Shown: piece by piece, positions 31,682 to 42,308 of the stretch
Numbering within the stretch: the first letter of the stretch is position 1
How the letters are laid out: each line of letters opens with the position of its first letter
DNA from: Raffaelea ambrosiae
Lineage: Eukaryota; Ascomycota; Sordariomycetes; Ophiostomatales; Ophiostomataceae
Reading direction: 5' to 3'
NCBI GenBank assembly: GCA_002778195.1
Contig: PCDI01000001.1
Coordinates: 682,001 to 746,000, forward strand
DNA length: 64,000 nucleotides
Made by a program: the position numbers and the translations under genes
The notes under the pieces: generated by a model
What the model was told of the DNA's origin: nothing
What the model saw: only the letters and a program-made list of their open reading frames with translations
Database searches by the model: none

Positions 31682-34150
31682 ATGCCGCAGCCACTCAGCT
31701 CGCGGGACGCTGGCCTGTTCCGCCAGGTGATCCGCAACTATGAGGAGAAGCAATACCGGCGCGGCCTCAAGGCGGCCGAGCAGATCCTCAAGAAGAACCC
31801 GCGCCACGGCGACACCATGGCCATGAAGGCGCTGATCCTCAACGGGCAGGGCAAGACGGCCGAGGCCTTTGCGCTGGGCAAGGAGGCGCTGACGGCCGAC
31901 ATGAAGTCGCACATCTGCTGGCACGTCTACGGCCTGCTCTACCGCGCCAACAAAAACTTTGAGGAGGCCATCAAGGCCTACAAGTTTGCGCTGCGCCTCG
32001 AGCCCGACAGCCCGCAGATCCAGCGCGACCTCGCCATCCTGCAGATCCAGATGCGCGACTATCCGGGCTACGTCCAGAGCCGCCTGGCCATGCTGCAGGC
32101 CCGCCCCCAGCCGCGCCAGAACTGGACCGCCCTCGCCGTCGCCCACCACCTCGACGGCAACCTCGCGGAGGCCGAGCGCATTCTCACCACCTACGAGGAC
32201 ACCCTCAAGAACCCGCCGCCCAAGTCCGACATCGAGCACTCCGAGGCCATCCTCTACAAGAACACCATCATCGCCGAGACCGGCGACTACCAGCGCGCCC
32301 TCGACCACCTCGAGTCGGCCGCCGCCGCCAACAGCCTCGACCGTCTGGCCGTGCTCGAGAAGCGCGCCGAATACCTGGCCAAGCTCGGCAAGAACACCGA
32401 GGCCGCGCAGGCATGGCGCGCGCTGATCGAGCGCAACCCGGACCACCCGGTCTACTTTGAGCAGTTGGTGCGCGCCTTGGGGCTGGCAGACGCCGAGAGC
32501 AGCGGCGACAGCGACCCCCGCCTCGCCGTCTTTGACGAGTACGCCGCCAAGTTCCCGCGCAGCGACGCCGCGCGCCGGCTGCCCCTCGAGTTCCTAACCG
32601 GCGACCTCTTCCGCGAGCGGGCACGCGCCTACCTGGGCCACATGCTCGACAAGGGCGTGCCGTCGCTCTTTGCCAACCTGAAGCACCTGTGTGCCGACCC
32701 GGCCAAGAAGACGGCGCTGCTCGAGCTGGCCGAAGAATACCTCGCCGCTGCCGAGAAGGCATCCTCATCCTCTTCACCCGCCGACGACTCCTCTTCCTCC
32801 TCCGCACCACCAGCCGACGCACAATCACAAACAGCACCAACAAACGGCACGGCGGCTTCGTCTTCGTCTCCTTCTCCCAAGAAACTCCGTGAGCGCCAGG
32901 TGGCCGCGCTCTTCTACCTCGGCCAGCACTACAACTACCACCTCAGCCGCGACCTGGCCAAGGCCGACGACTACATCGACCGCGCCATCGTCCTCGACCC
33001 CAAGAGCGTCGACCTGCACATGACCAAGGCGCGGATATGGAAGCACAGGGGCGACCTGGCCCAGGCGGCCGCCGCCATGGACGCCGCGCGCCAGCTCGAC
33101 ACCCGCGACCGCTACATCAACAGCAAGGCGGCCAAGTACCAGCTGCGCAACAACGACAACGAGGGCGCCCTCAAGACCGTCGGCCTGTTCACGCGGCCGG
33201 ACTCGGCGGCCGACCCGCTGTCGGACCTGCTGGACATGCAGTGCGTGTGGTACCTGACGGAGGACGGCGAGGCCTATGCGCGGCGGGGCAACACCGGCAT
33301 GGCGCTCAAGCGGTTCCACGCGATTGCCAACATCTTTGACACGTGGCAAGAGGACCAGTTCGACTTCCACTCGTTCTCGCTGCGCAAGGGCATGATCCGC
33401 GCCTACATTGATCTCGTCCGCTGGGAAGACCGGATACGCGACCACCCGTTTTACACGCGCGCCGCTCTGGATGCCGCGCGGCTGTACCTCTCCCTGTACG
33501 ACAGCAGTGGTGCGGCGGGCAACAAAAATGTGGGTTCTGCTGCCAACGGCGATGCCACCTCGGCGGCCGCCGCTTCCACCGGGACCAACGGCGCCGCCGC
33601 CGCCGCCGCCGATGCTGCGGAGAAGAAAAAGGCGGCCAAGAAGGCCAAGAAGGAGGCGCAAAAGGCCGAGCGCGAGGCGGCCGAGAAGGCGGCCAAGCAA
33701 GATCCCAACAAGGCCACGAAAGACGCGGCGACCGACGCCGAGGGCAACGTCAAAAAGGTCGACGAGGATCCGCTGGGTCTCAAGCTGGCGGCTACGGCGG
33801 ACCCGCTGGGCGAGGCCACCAAGTTCCTGCTGCCGATCCTGCAGTTCAGCCCCAAGAGCGTGGACGGCCAGCTGGTCGGCTTTGAGGTGTACCTCCGTCG
33901 GAGTAAGTTGACAACCAATCCACCCCAGAGCTCTTCCACAGAGACCCCTTCCTCAGAAACCCCTTCCTTGGTGCTAACACCCTCCCCAGAGAAGCTCCTC
34001 CTGGCACTCAAGTGCCTCAAAGCAGCCAAGGCCCTCGACGCCGACGTCACGGAGCAGACCGCTGCACTGCGCAAGGCCATCGACGCCGCCGACGCATCAA
34101 CTCTGCCGCCCAAGGTGCAGGAAGTGCTCAAGGCGGAGTTTACCGACTGA
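31682..34150 (+). CDS. NAT1: N-terminal acetyltransferase A auxiliary subunit NAT1/NAA15
   Basis: Exons 31682-33902 and 33990-34150 give 793 residues. The protein is a string of TPR-type helical repeats starting at the family's own N-terminus, MPQPLSSRDAGLFRQVIRNY, with ILKKNPRHGDTMAMKALILN and WHVYGLLYRANKNFEEAIKA following. It anchors the catalytic subunit ARD1/NAA10 at the ribosome, where NatA acetylates new N-termini after Met removal. A Ser-rich linker lies near residue 365. A long Lys/Ala/Glu-rich basic helix (about 645-690) matches the charged region of NAA15. The intron 33903-33989 (GTAAGT, GCTAAC, CCCAG) is 87 nt and free of in-frame stops, so the unspliced frame also runs through (822 residues). 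The spliced form restores RRKKLLLALKCL, expected for the family. Confidence 0.95.
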   Translation: MPQPLSSRDAGLFRQVIRNYEEKQYRRGLKAAEQILKKNPRHGDTMAMKALILNGQGKTAEAFALGKEALTADMKSHICWHVYGLLYRANKNFEEAIKAYKFALRLEPDSPQIQRDLAILQIQMRDYPGYVQSRLAMLQARPQPRQNWTALAVAHHLDGNLAEAERILTTYEDTLKNPPPKSDIEHSEAILYKNTIIAETGDYQRALDHLESAAAANSLDRLAVLEKRAEYLAKLGKNTEAAQAWRALIERNPDHPVYFEQLVRALGLADAESSGDSDPRLAVFDEYAAKFPRSDAARRLPLEFLTGDLFRERARAYLGHMLDKGVPSLFANLKHLCADPAKKTALLELAEEYLAAAEKASSSSSPADDSSSSSAPPADAQSQTAPTNGTAASSSSPSPKKLRERQVAALFYLGQHYNYHLSRDLAKADDYIDRAIVLDPKSVDLHMTKARIWKHRGDLAQAAAAMDAARQLDTRDRYINSKAAKYQLRNNDNEGALKTVGLFTRPDSAADPLSDLLDMQCVWYLTEDGEAYARRGNTGMALKRFHAIANIFDTWQEDQFDFHSFSLRKGMIRAYIDLVRWEDRIRDHPFYTRAALDAARLYLSLYDSSGAAGNKNVGSAANGDATSAAAASTGTNGAAAAAADAAEKKKAAKKAKKEAQKAEREAAEKAAKQDPNKATKDAATDAEGNVKKVDEDPLGLKLAATADPLGEATKFLLPILQFSPKSVDGQLVGFEVYLRRSKLTTNPPQSSSTETPSSETPSLVLTPSPEKLLLALKCLKAAKALDADVTEQTAALRKAIDAADASTLPPKVQEVLKAEFTD

Positions 34151-34189
34151 AAAGAAAGAAAAAGCTAGCGGGGATGTTGCGTTGTGGAA

Positions 34190-34213
34190 GAGAGAGAGAG
34201 AGAGAGAGAGAGG
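34190..34213. repeat. (GA)n microsatellite
   Basis: About twelve AG units in the NAT1 3' region. Confidence 0.9.
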
Positions 34214-35864
34214 AGATGAGCGGACAAGGCGGGAGTATCCGCCACTTACGCTCTCTCTTTTTCCTTGTCTTGAAGAGGCAACCGCCATGCACCGAATGTT
34301 AATCCTAGACACGGGGGAGTGAGGAGGAGGAGGAGGAGGACGGTGCACGGACTTCGGTTCTCTTCAAGACAAAACCTGTACTCCATCCCGTTTGTTCATC
34401 ATCACCTTTTTTTGTGTCCCTCCTGTGTGTCTCTCTTTCGTCGTTTCATCTATTACAGAAAAGTTACTCTTTTATTTCCCTTTGTTGCCATTTTTACAAG
34501 AGAGATGGGAAGAAAGGAATAAAAAAAGACCATACGCGTGTGTTCTTTGCTATTTTGGGGGGGGGGGGGGGATAAAAAAGAAAGAAAACTTACAGCCAAA
34601 TAAACCAACAATAAATCTATTGGAAAGGACAAGTGAAATGGAAAAGCATAACTACATACATCAGTATGACAATATGATGAAGGCCAACAGAAATGAGACG
34701 AGACGAAGCAGAAGTACAACGACATCCAGACGAATCATTATCTTGACTGCACTGCCATGTGCTCCTTGTGCTCTTTGCTCTTTGTGCTCTTTGTACTTTT
34801 GTACGCGTACTCATCGTATTCTTCGCGTTCTACTCTCTGTGCATGTGCCCCTCACACATAATGATTTCTCTTCGGATGATGTTCGGCGATCGATCGGCGA
34901 AGACATTCCCAGTAGCAGGAGCATCGGCTAAACTTGACAACCAGCCCATTCAGAAGTTCGCTTCCCACATCCGACACTGTTGCCATATTCGGCTGCTCAG
35001 CAGTGGCAACCAGTTCTGACCAGTCACCATGTAGAAAAGGGCTGATGGTGCATCGCACGCTAAGATTGTGTAATACGAAAACGTGTTGCATCCGACCACG
35101 CAAAGGAAGACTGGCTAGGCCAAGGGGAGCGGAGATGGTGTGTAAAGAAAGCCCTTTCGGATGGCAACACCAGGATATTCTTGGAGAACCCTGAATGTCT
35201 TCGGACACAGGACGACACGATAGAGAAGTCTAGGTATTGTCATTCGACTACCGGGATACACTTATCCGCGTTACCACTGTATCAGTCTCCAAACGAGGCT
35301 TGGACCGAGGCATGCAAAAGGCAAAGAAAGAAAGAAAGAAAAGGCTTTTTATGGCCAACGCAGCCCGTGTGTTTGGTTTCCTCGTCCCTGTCACCCCACC
35401 CGAGCCGATAGGTGCCAGAACGGAGGAGGGACCACCAAAGGAGCTTGAAGCACATCGACGATGTTTTGCATCAGTGTGAACTTGGAAGAGAGCACCGTTG
35501 TCGCTGTTACCCCCCCTCCTCAGAGAGACTGCCCGCGAGTTTGCCATTGTGAGAGCCAATTACACCATACCCCCCTAAAGTTGGGTGCCATCCAGGCGTT
35601 GATTGGCGATATCGACACTGCACGACTCGTTGGAAAAAGCACACCTGCCAGAGAGGATGTCAGGACGTGTGAGAAAAAAAGATGAGCTTGTAGAAGAAAG
35701 CACGCCATAAAACACTCGTCTTGTAGTTCGCTGTGCTCTCCGCGATTTTTTTACCAATCGTGCTCGTTCGAATGGACGGGAAAGACAAGAGATAAAAGAG
35801 CAGGAAGACCAGTCTTAGATACGGTTCATAGCCGTAGCTCTCCGTAGCCTTGACTCTTTGGTGT

Positions 35865-35880
35865 CCTGTTTCGAAACAGG
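35865..35880. promoter_or_regulatory. 16-bp perfect palindrome, possible protein-binding site
   Basis: CCTGTTTCGAAACAGG equals its own reverse complement and lies about 190 bases upstream of the monooxygenase ATG. A dimeric regulator site is possible. No regulator is identified. Confidence 0.4.
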
Positions 35881-36071
35881 CCGATTCAAGCAGTTCTACA
35901 AAGTTTGCTTCTGCTCGTTACGAATTTCTCCAGATTCGAGAACTCGAGAACTCTCGAGATCGGCAGGAAATTGGCATAGAGTTTATTTGGTTCTGAGACA
36001 CGGCCACACCCTCCTTCTAGACGATCTCCCACAAACCGCGTGAACAGGCATCCCCCGTCGAGAAAAAAAAT

Positions 36072-37250
36072 ATGGCCCAGGCGCGCTCTGTCCGCGAGGG
36101 CGGCCCCGTCCTCCACGGCCCGCTGGACTTCCCCGACAGCCCGCTGAGCCAGGCAGCCCAGCAGCCGCTTCTGCTGGGCGTGTTCTTGAATCTGCAGGAC
36201 ATCCACGTGTCCGACTACCCGACCAGCAACAGCTGGACGTTTGACTACAACCTCGAGATTGTGCAGCAGGCCGAGGCGCTCGGGTTCGATCTGGCGTTCA
36301 GCCGCACGCAGTGGCTGCCCAAGGGCCACTACGACGGCGAGGCGTCGCTCGACGCATTCATCGGGCTCGGCGCCATGGCGGCCGCGACGCAGAAGATTCT
36401 GCTCCTCTCGACGATCCACGTCCTGTATGGGCCGCTGCACCCGCTGCACATAGCCAAGTACGGCGCCACGCTGGACCACATCGCCCGGGGCCGGTGGGGG
36501 ATCAACGTGGTCACGGGCCACCGCGCGGTCGAGCACGAGATGTTTGGGCGGCCGCGCATCGAGCACGACCAGCGCTACGCCATGGCGGGCGAGCTCCTGG
36601 ACGTGGTCGCGAGCCTGTGGGGGGAGACGGAGAATCTGTCGTATGCGGCGCAGCGCAACCCGTGGCAGCTGGAGAAGGCGTGGATCACGCCCAAGCCGCG
36701 GTACGGCCGGCCGGTGCTGGTCAGCGCCACGGGGTCGGCGGCCGGCATCGACTTTGCCGTCCAGCACGCGGACATGGTCTTCATCACGTCGCCGGGCGGC
36801 GCGCACATCGACAGCGCGCTCGAGACGCTGCCGGCGCACATTGCCGCGATCCGGGAAGCGGCGCAGACACGGGGCCGGGCCGGCATCAAGACGCTCATCA
36901 ACCCCATCGTGGTGTCGCGGGACACGGCCGCCGAGGCGGAGCAGTACGCGCAGAACATTGTGGCCGGCTTCGGCAAGGACGGCGCCAGCTGGGGCAATGC
37001 GCGGCAGCCGCTGGACAGCGACGCACACGCCTGGCGGGGGCGCAAGGACCCGAGGCACAAGCAGGGGTACGGGCTGGGGGGCAACATTGAGATCATCGGG
37101 ACGCCGGAGCAGGTGGTGGACAAGATTGCGGCGCTGCACAGGACGGGCATTGACGGCATCCAGCTGAGCTTCTACGACTTCCAGGCGGACCTGGCGTACT
37201 TTGGGGAGAAGATCCTGCCTCTGCTGAAGAAGGCAGGTCTGCGGGTGTAG
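36072..37250 (+). CDS. FMN-dependent luciferase-family monooxygenase (sulfone/sulfonate type)
   Basis: A single-exon frame of 392 residues. The bacterial luciferase-like TIM-barrel family (Pfam Bac_luciferase) is shown by QQAEALGFDLAFSRTQWLP, GLGAMAAATQKILLLSTIHV, HIARGRWGINVVTGHRAVEH and the C-terminal IIGTPEQVVDKIAALHRTGI. Closest by eye are two-component FMNH2-dependent enzymes such as dimethylsulfone monooxygenase SfnG and alkanesulfonate monooxygenases. These need a separate flavin reductase, and none is visible nearby. No signal peptide or membrane segment is seen. The lack of introns and the bacterial family suggest an old transfer, but the composition matches neighbouring fungal genes. 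Substrate unknown; a sulfur or nitrogen scavenging role is inference. Confidence 0.88.
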   Translation: MAQARSVREGGPVLHGPLDFPDSPLSQAAQQPLLLGVFLNLQDIHVSDYPTSNSWTFDYNLEIVQQAEALGFDLAFSRTQWLPKGHYDGEASLDAFIGLGAMAAATQKILLLSTIHVLYGPLHPLHIAKYGATLDHIARGRWGINVVTGHRAVEHEMFGRPRIEHDQRYAMAGELLDVVASLWGETENLSYAAQRNPWQLEKAWITPKPRYGRPVLVSATGSAAGIDFAVQHADMVFITSPGGAHIDSALETLPAHIAAIREAAQTRGRAGIKTLINPIVVSRDTAAEAEQYAQNIVAGFGKDGASWGNARQPLDSDAHAWRGRKDPRHKQGYGLGGNIEIIGTPEQVVDKIAALHRTGIDGIQLSFYDFQADLAYFGEKILPLLKKAGLRV

Positions 37251-39268
37251 CTAGATGATGGGTAGCGGGGGCCGCTGGAGCATGGGACATGCTTGCCATG
37301 CAGTCTGTGCCTGGGAATGAAAGCACGATGACAGCATGTCTGGGGTCCCCCAGCAGGATCGTCATGTCGTGCAGTATCAGCGTGCGCCGAGGCCAAGTTT
37401 TGGGGGGTTGTTGTTTAAAGGGCCAAAATAAAGGAAGTGAAGGAATTCTGAACATTTTGTTGGAAAGCGTGCACAACGAGTTGTGAGAAAGTTGGAAGTG
37501 CATCGAGCGTGGCTGCAAGGGGATTGCAGAGATTCCTTGGTTCAAGGTATGATGTCACAGGCGGGGAATGCATGGCCCACCACCGCAAAACGGATCCCAT
37601 GCATCCTTCAGATCTCTCCCTCGCGATCAGGTATGATTGCCCTGTAACTGGGACGCCTGGGCCCATTCTGGGGGGGGAGGGGGGCACTGCCCCGAAACAG
37701 AAACAAGAGCCCAAACGAGCCTCCTTTTTTCAGCCTCTTCCCACGTAAGTGTGGATGCGTGTCCTGCAAACTGACATCATTTGTTCGTCTGTCTTTTCAG
37801 GCTTTCGGTCTTTTCGGTCCATTGTGTCCATTCTGCCACATTCTCGCGATTTCCCTTGTCTTCTTTCGGAAGACGCCGTCTACTCACGCACAGGTCTCGT
37901 GAAAGGCGCGCCCGTTTACGCAGTCTTTCTGCGGCTGCACCGGGAAGGAAAGAGGGCATGCCACGCCCGAGAAGCCTCTGGGCAATGATAGGCCGAGGTG
38001 AGCGTTTAACCCACTGCTCGCAGGGTCCCTGAAGTGGTGGCTCGTTAGACGCTTCCCGTGCCGTTCCCGGAGTGTACTCGGCTGGCGCCCACCACCATTT
38101 GGGCAGAGGAGCCCTAGAGTGTCCTGGTTTCCTGGCTGCATCCACTCAACTACGTCACAGCTGGTAGCGGGCCCCAGGACAGGATGGAATCCGCCATGGA
38201 TGACAGCGCATGGCCGTTGTGGCACGAGCCTGACAGAGCGTTGACAGAAAACAGAAAACAGACAGAACAGACAGAAGAGAGCACGAGTAGGCGTGTGCAA
38301 GGGGGCAACGTGTGGAAGACACCCTCCATCAGAACAGGGCGGGTAGAGTGAAACGGGAACTGAATGAAACGACGCACAAGGGAAGGCGCCAAGCAACTGG
38401 ACAGGACAAGCAAGAAGAGGGGCAGTGGCCCGTTGTCGAGGCCCGGCTGCCACACCGCATTCGGCTGTGTCTCGGGCTGGGCCAGGGTGTCTTGGGCGGG
38501 TGTCTTGGGCGGATGTGCTCTGGGAAGGGCTGTTAGACGCTGGCCACAAGCCTGGCCGATCCACCGTAAAGGCAGCAGCAGCTTTAGCTTTTTCTTCGAA
38601 ACGGGCGGCTAGCCCGTCGCCCATCCCTGCCCGTGCCTCCAACATCACAGCCAACCACACCATATAAATAGGTTTTCCTTGCATTCCTTTTGCATTCCTG
38701 TTGGCTTCTTTTTTCAAGGAAAAAGTCCGTGAATCGAGAGGGGGGGGCCGTTTCTTCTTTTTTTTCTTTGTTCTTTAGCCCCCTTGGCTGGCGGATTGAT
38801 TTCGCTCGTTTTCTCTTCTTTTTTTCATTGTCTTGCCAACATCAACTCTTTTTTTTTTCCTCATCTTTTTTTTTATTTTCCTTTGTCTTGGCCATCTCGT
38901 GTCTTCTCACCCTTGCCATATTTCGTCTCCCTGCGTCTGTTCTTCGTCCATTCCATTTCTGTGTAATATCCTTCCTGACCTTGCGGGGTCCCTTGCCAGC
39001 TTCACGAGCCTCCTCGGTCGTGTCCTTGATTCCTTGATTCACCTCCCCCCACGCCCCCCCCTGCCTCGTCTGCCTTGTTTGCGCGGCTACCTCTTTGTCG
39101 CCTTGCTTCCGGCCCCGGCCGCTGTGCACGATATAACTACGTCACGTTACCTCCAATACCACGGCGCCAATGTATTTTACACTCATTGGGGGTAGACTCA
39201 TCCTTATTCTTGCTCTTCTCACAACAACCACAGCCGCCGCGCCACTTTTGCCATTTTTGCCGCCCAAC
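37251..39268. other. Intergenic, about 2 kb
   Basis: No gene is supported. A 277-codon antisense frame (37884-38717) is low-complexity without motifs. Small repeats include GACAGA/ACAGAAA units near 38234-38280 and a doubled GGGCGGGTGTCTT-like unit near 38487-38515. T-rich tracts from 38740 to 38890 look like leader sequence of the next gene. Confidence 0.5.
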
Positions 39269-40776
39269 ATGAATTACGCCAACATGATCGAGGAGAAGGG
39301 CCTCAAAGTGCGTGACGGCCTTTGCATACCCATCCCGGCCTTGTGCCTCTTCCTTGCCACGCTAACACTTCCCAGAAAGGCTTCATCATCGCCACCCTTC
39401 TCTCCACCATCATCGGCACCTTCACCACCGGCGTCAACCTCTACGACCGCATGGCCGAGCGGAGACGCCAAGACAAGACCGACAAGAGCCAGAACCAGAA
39501 AATCACCGACCTCGAGAAGCGGGCCGACAAGGCCGAGGAGACCGTCCGCCGCAAAGAACGAGAAGAAAAGCAGCGCGACCACGGCGATGTGCGCCGGGCC
39601 ATGGTCGACAGCGGGCCGCTCATCCGCAAGGAGTACGACCACGACGTCGCCCGCCTCGGCCGCCGCTTTGCCGAGGGCGACACCATCACACAGAACCAGC
39701 TGCAGGGCCTCATCATCGACCTGCAGGCGTCCGTCATCCGCCTGCTGCAGGACGCCCTCCTCTCCGGCCACATGCCCGACCAGGCCCTGCTCTACGTCGC
39801 CACCGGCCGCGCCCGCAACAACAGCATCCGCGCCCTGCAGGACCAGTACCAGCGCATGCTCGTCGCCGCACCCATCATGGGCGCCAAGGGCCTCCCGCCG
39901 CCTCCCGTGGGCGCCTCCCATGCGGGCCCCTCCTCCTCCTCCTTACCCCCCAACTCCTCCGCCTTTTCTGCGTACAAGTCCCATCGCCGGGCCATCAGCC
40001 CCGCGCCGGACACCCCGACCTCCACCAGGGTCGAGTACTCGTCCAAGTCCATGGTCGTCGAGGACGGCAAGCGCGGCAACCAGGCCGCCGACACCTACTG
40101 GAAGGAGCAGACCAAGCGCGTCCAGCCCCAGCTCGACCGCCTGCCGCTGTTCTGCCGCTATGCCCGCGACCTGCAGCGCGACCCCCGCCTGCCCGTCGAG
40201 CTGTACCAGGACAGCGACGTCTACAAGTCCAAGCAGCAGACGCCCGACGAGGAGCACCTGTCCTGTCCCGAGTGCGGCACCTGGTTCTCCATTGTCCTGG
40301 GCCACTCGTGGAAGGTGCACAAGCCCGTGGTCGTCGGCACGCGCGTCGAAGAGATTTTTGACGACGACGACGACGACGACGACGACAACAAGGAGCGGCG
40401 GAGCGAAACAGCGGCCCGGAGACGAGCCCTCGATCACAGCTATAAAAACAACAACAACAACAGCAGCAAACCGCTGTCGGTCAGCTTCTCCAGCAAACGC
40501 GACGTCGAGATCGTCGAGGACCACGTCCTGGCCGTCGACAACCGCTTCGTGCTCAAGTGCCACCGCCCGCCCATCTACAGCCCCAGCGACCTGACCCGCG
40601 TCATGCCGCCCACCTTTGCCTGCTATCTGTGCGAGAAGCACGGCCACGACGACGAGCCCATTGTGGTGTGCAGCACCATGGCGCGCCTGGTGAGCCACAT
40701 CAACGAGGCCCACAGCCTGTCTGAGCTGGCAGGGGACCCCGACATTTGGGAGATCCGGGTTCCCCGACACGCATGA
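39269..40776 (+). CDS. Fungal conserved protein: membrane anchor, coiled coil, two zinc-finger-like motifs
   Basis: Exons 39269-39307 and 39376-40776 give 479 residues. After MNYANMIEEKGLK the junction enters a hydrophobic helix (FIIATLLSTIIGTFTTGVNL, about residues 16-35), then a charged coiled coil (about 38-75). A conserved-looking block, SGPLIRKEYDHDVARLGRRF, follows. The C-terminal half has CPECGTWFSIVLGHSWKVH (about 310, C-x2-C then H-x4-H), an acidic Asp run near 342, and CYLCEKHGHDDE with later HINEAH (about 430-460), a second Cys/His set. I recognise it only as a Pezizomycotina-specific hypothetical family. The intron (68 nt) has GTGCGT, GCTAAC and CCCAG. An in-frame upstream ATG at 39170 would add a signal-peptide-like segment. 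I prefer 39269 because KGFIIATLL follows at the usual distance. Confidence 0.75.
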
Positions 40777-41488
40777 GTGCATCCAGGATGGCGTTGCATC
40801 CATGAGGAGCTTCTGGGGAATGCGATTCATGATGCATAGCATGATCATCAGGAACCTCCTCTTGAGCCATGATTCATAGCCACAACCTGCGATCGCGATG
40901 GGCCTTGTCAGCAACAGCACGACTGGATGGAATCGTTTCTTTTCTTTTTTTTTTTTTTGCTTTCTCTTCTCCAGGTGTTTTTATTTTACGAGAGCGACAC
41001 GAAATGATACCAAAATTATTTTTTTTTCGATTTGCATGAGATCGGGAGGGCGACGTAACAAACGAAACAATATCATGCACATTTTATTTTTACTTTTATT
41101 TTTAGCGCCTCGCTCTGCAGCATTTGCAGGCTGCATTAAGCGTTGTTTCTCTTCTGCTTTGTTTTTGTTGGTTTCTATCATACATGGACGAACATATCTA
41201 CAGGAATGAACAGGTCGTCTGCATATTTTCACATCTGGTAGCTAGTTAGAAACAATACAGAAACAACTTACACGCCTTGACTCAGCCCAATTCCAACCCC
41301 AGACATTGCAACGTTGGCGCTCCAAAATAGCACCTGTCACATCCGTCACGGGATCTAATGTTAGTACTGTGGAGAAAGTGGAACTAAAGACAACGACATT
41401 CTTGTTCCAGTTAAACACAGCTAGTTGCAGGTCCTGTCTGGCACACTTTCTTGATGCAGAGCCGCAGCCACGGATACCAATCACAATC
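40777..41488. other. Intergenic, AT-rich
   Basis: No gene seen. T runs near 40945-40960 and 41021-41030 probably belong to the 3' end of the upstream gene. Confidence 0.4.
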
Positions 41489-41752
41489 ATGCTGGCACTG
41501 GATTATCCCACGGCAGCGTTTGCCATTTTTCGAGATCACATCCGTCCTCAGTTTGAAGAAAACCCCACCCTTGAAACCACGGAGGCATTCAAGGCGGCTG
41601 TTGCACCGTACTGGGGCTCGGGCATGGAAAGTTTTATTGAATCAAGAATTGGGGACGAAAGAGAGTATCTGGACAAGTTGCGAGCATTGCTCTCGGAAGG
41701 AGAGGAAAGCCAACGTGGGAAACAAGCTTCCCAAGGCCGCATAAGTAAGTAG
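41489..41752 (+). CDS. Possible small protein of 87 residues
   Basis: Begins MLALDYPTAAFAIFRDHIRP and ends in SKQG-like polar residues. Composition is protein-like (amphipathic helices, few rare residues), unlike the surrounding AT-rich sequence. The final codons overlap a GTAAGT, so a further exon could exist. There is no recognised family. It could be a decayed fragment. The intergenic sequence from 41753 to the next feature shows nothing else. Confidence 0.3.
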   Translation: MLALDYPTAAFAIFRDHIRPQFEENPTLETTEAFKAAVAPYWGSGMESFIESRIGDEREYLDKLRALLSEGEESQRGKQASQGRISK

Positions 41753-42021
41753 AGAGAAGCAAATAGGGCAGGATAAGAGTAATCTGGTCCAGCTCTGCTC
41801 TCCACGTAGACTTAGCTGTTGCATTCAATGCAAAAAAAAAAGAGGAAAAACATTCAATTGCGAGGCTGTTGGCGCATGTGTTCGGTTTGTGTGTACAGTG
41901 AGCTCAATAGCCATGGCATGTAACCATTGAGGAGCAAAGCAAAAAGACTGGAAGTAGTGTATGGTATCTGGTAGAAGTTGCTTGGACGTGATCATGCATA
42001 GCTAATTACAGGGGGGATCCC

Positions 42022-42306
42022 CTAAGAATAATGAAATTTCTCATGGTGAAGAGGAAGATCCTGCTCCTGAGGCGGCCCAAACACCCGCAATTTTGTCACA
42101 ATTGTCGCCGCCGCCCGCGTCAGTACTGCCGCTGCCCTCGCCTCCGTCGCCCTCATCCAGTCGTGGAAGGTGTCGTGGTCCGGAGACCACCACAGACGCT
42201 CATACCGCTTCGCCATTCCGTCGATGGCGTTAATAGTGTTCACGATAGCGTCGATAGTACTGGAGACCACAGCCACCCGGCCTAGAAAGTGCCAAAGGCA
42301 GGCCAT
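42022..42306 (-). CDS. Possible small protein of 94 residues
   Basis: Starts at 42306 with MACLWHFLGRVAVVSSTIDA and continues through an amphipathic helical region with RYERLWWSPDHDTFHDWMRA. The open frame extends further upstream, but that part is low-complexity through a (TG)n repeat, so the ATG after the repeat is preferred. It lies about 310 bases downstream of the F-box-like gene on the same strand, the only content of that gap being TG/GA-rich repeats. No family recognised. It may be a real small gene or a 3' remnant. Confidence 0.35.
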   Translation of the reverse strand: MACLWHFLGRVAVVSSTIDAIVNTINAIDGMAKRYERLWWSPDHDTFHDWMRATEARAAAVLTRAAATIVTKLRVFGPPQEQDLPLHHEKFHYS

Positions 42307-42308
42307 TA

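Larger units (their letters stand above)
34151..36071. other. Intergenic between NAT1 and the flavin monooxygenase
   Basis: No gene is supported. It contains (GA)n at about 34190-34213, GAG repeats near 34321-34340, a run of 15 G at 34557-34571, and a 16-base perfect palindrome at 35865-35880. The last 200 bases before the monooxygenase contain repeated TCGAGAAC-like motifs. Confidence 0.5.

Noticed and set aside
31523..32446. A 307-codon antisense frame over NAT1
   Set aside because: Shadow of a strongly biased coding strand; NAT1 is certain.
35886..37139. A 417-codon antisense frame over the flavin monooxygenase
   Set aside because: Shadow frame with low-complexity Arg-rich translation.
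37884..38717. A 277-codon minus-strand frame in an intergenic region
   Set aside because: No motif, no splice support, Cys- and Pro-rich chance-like composition.
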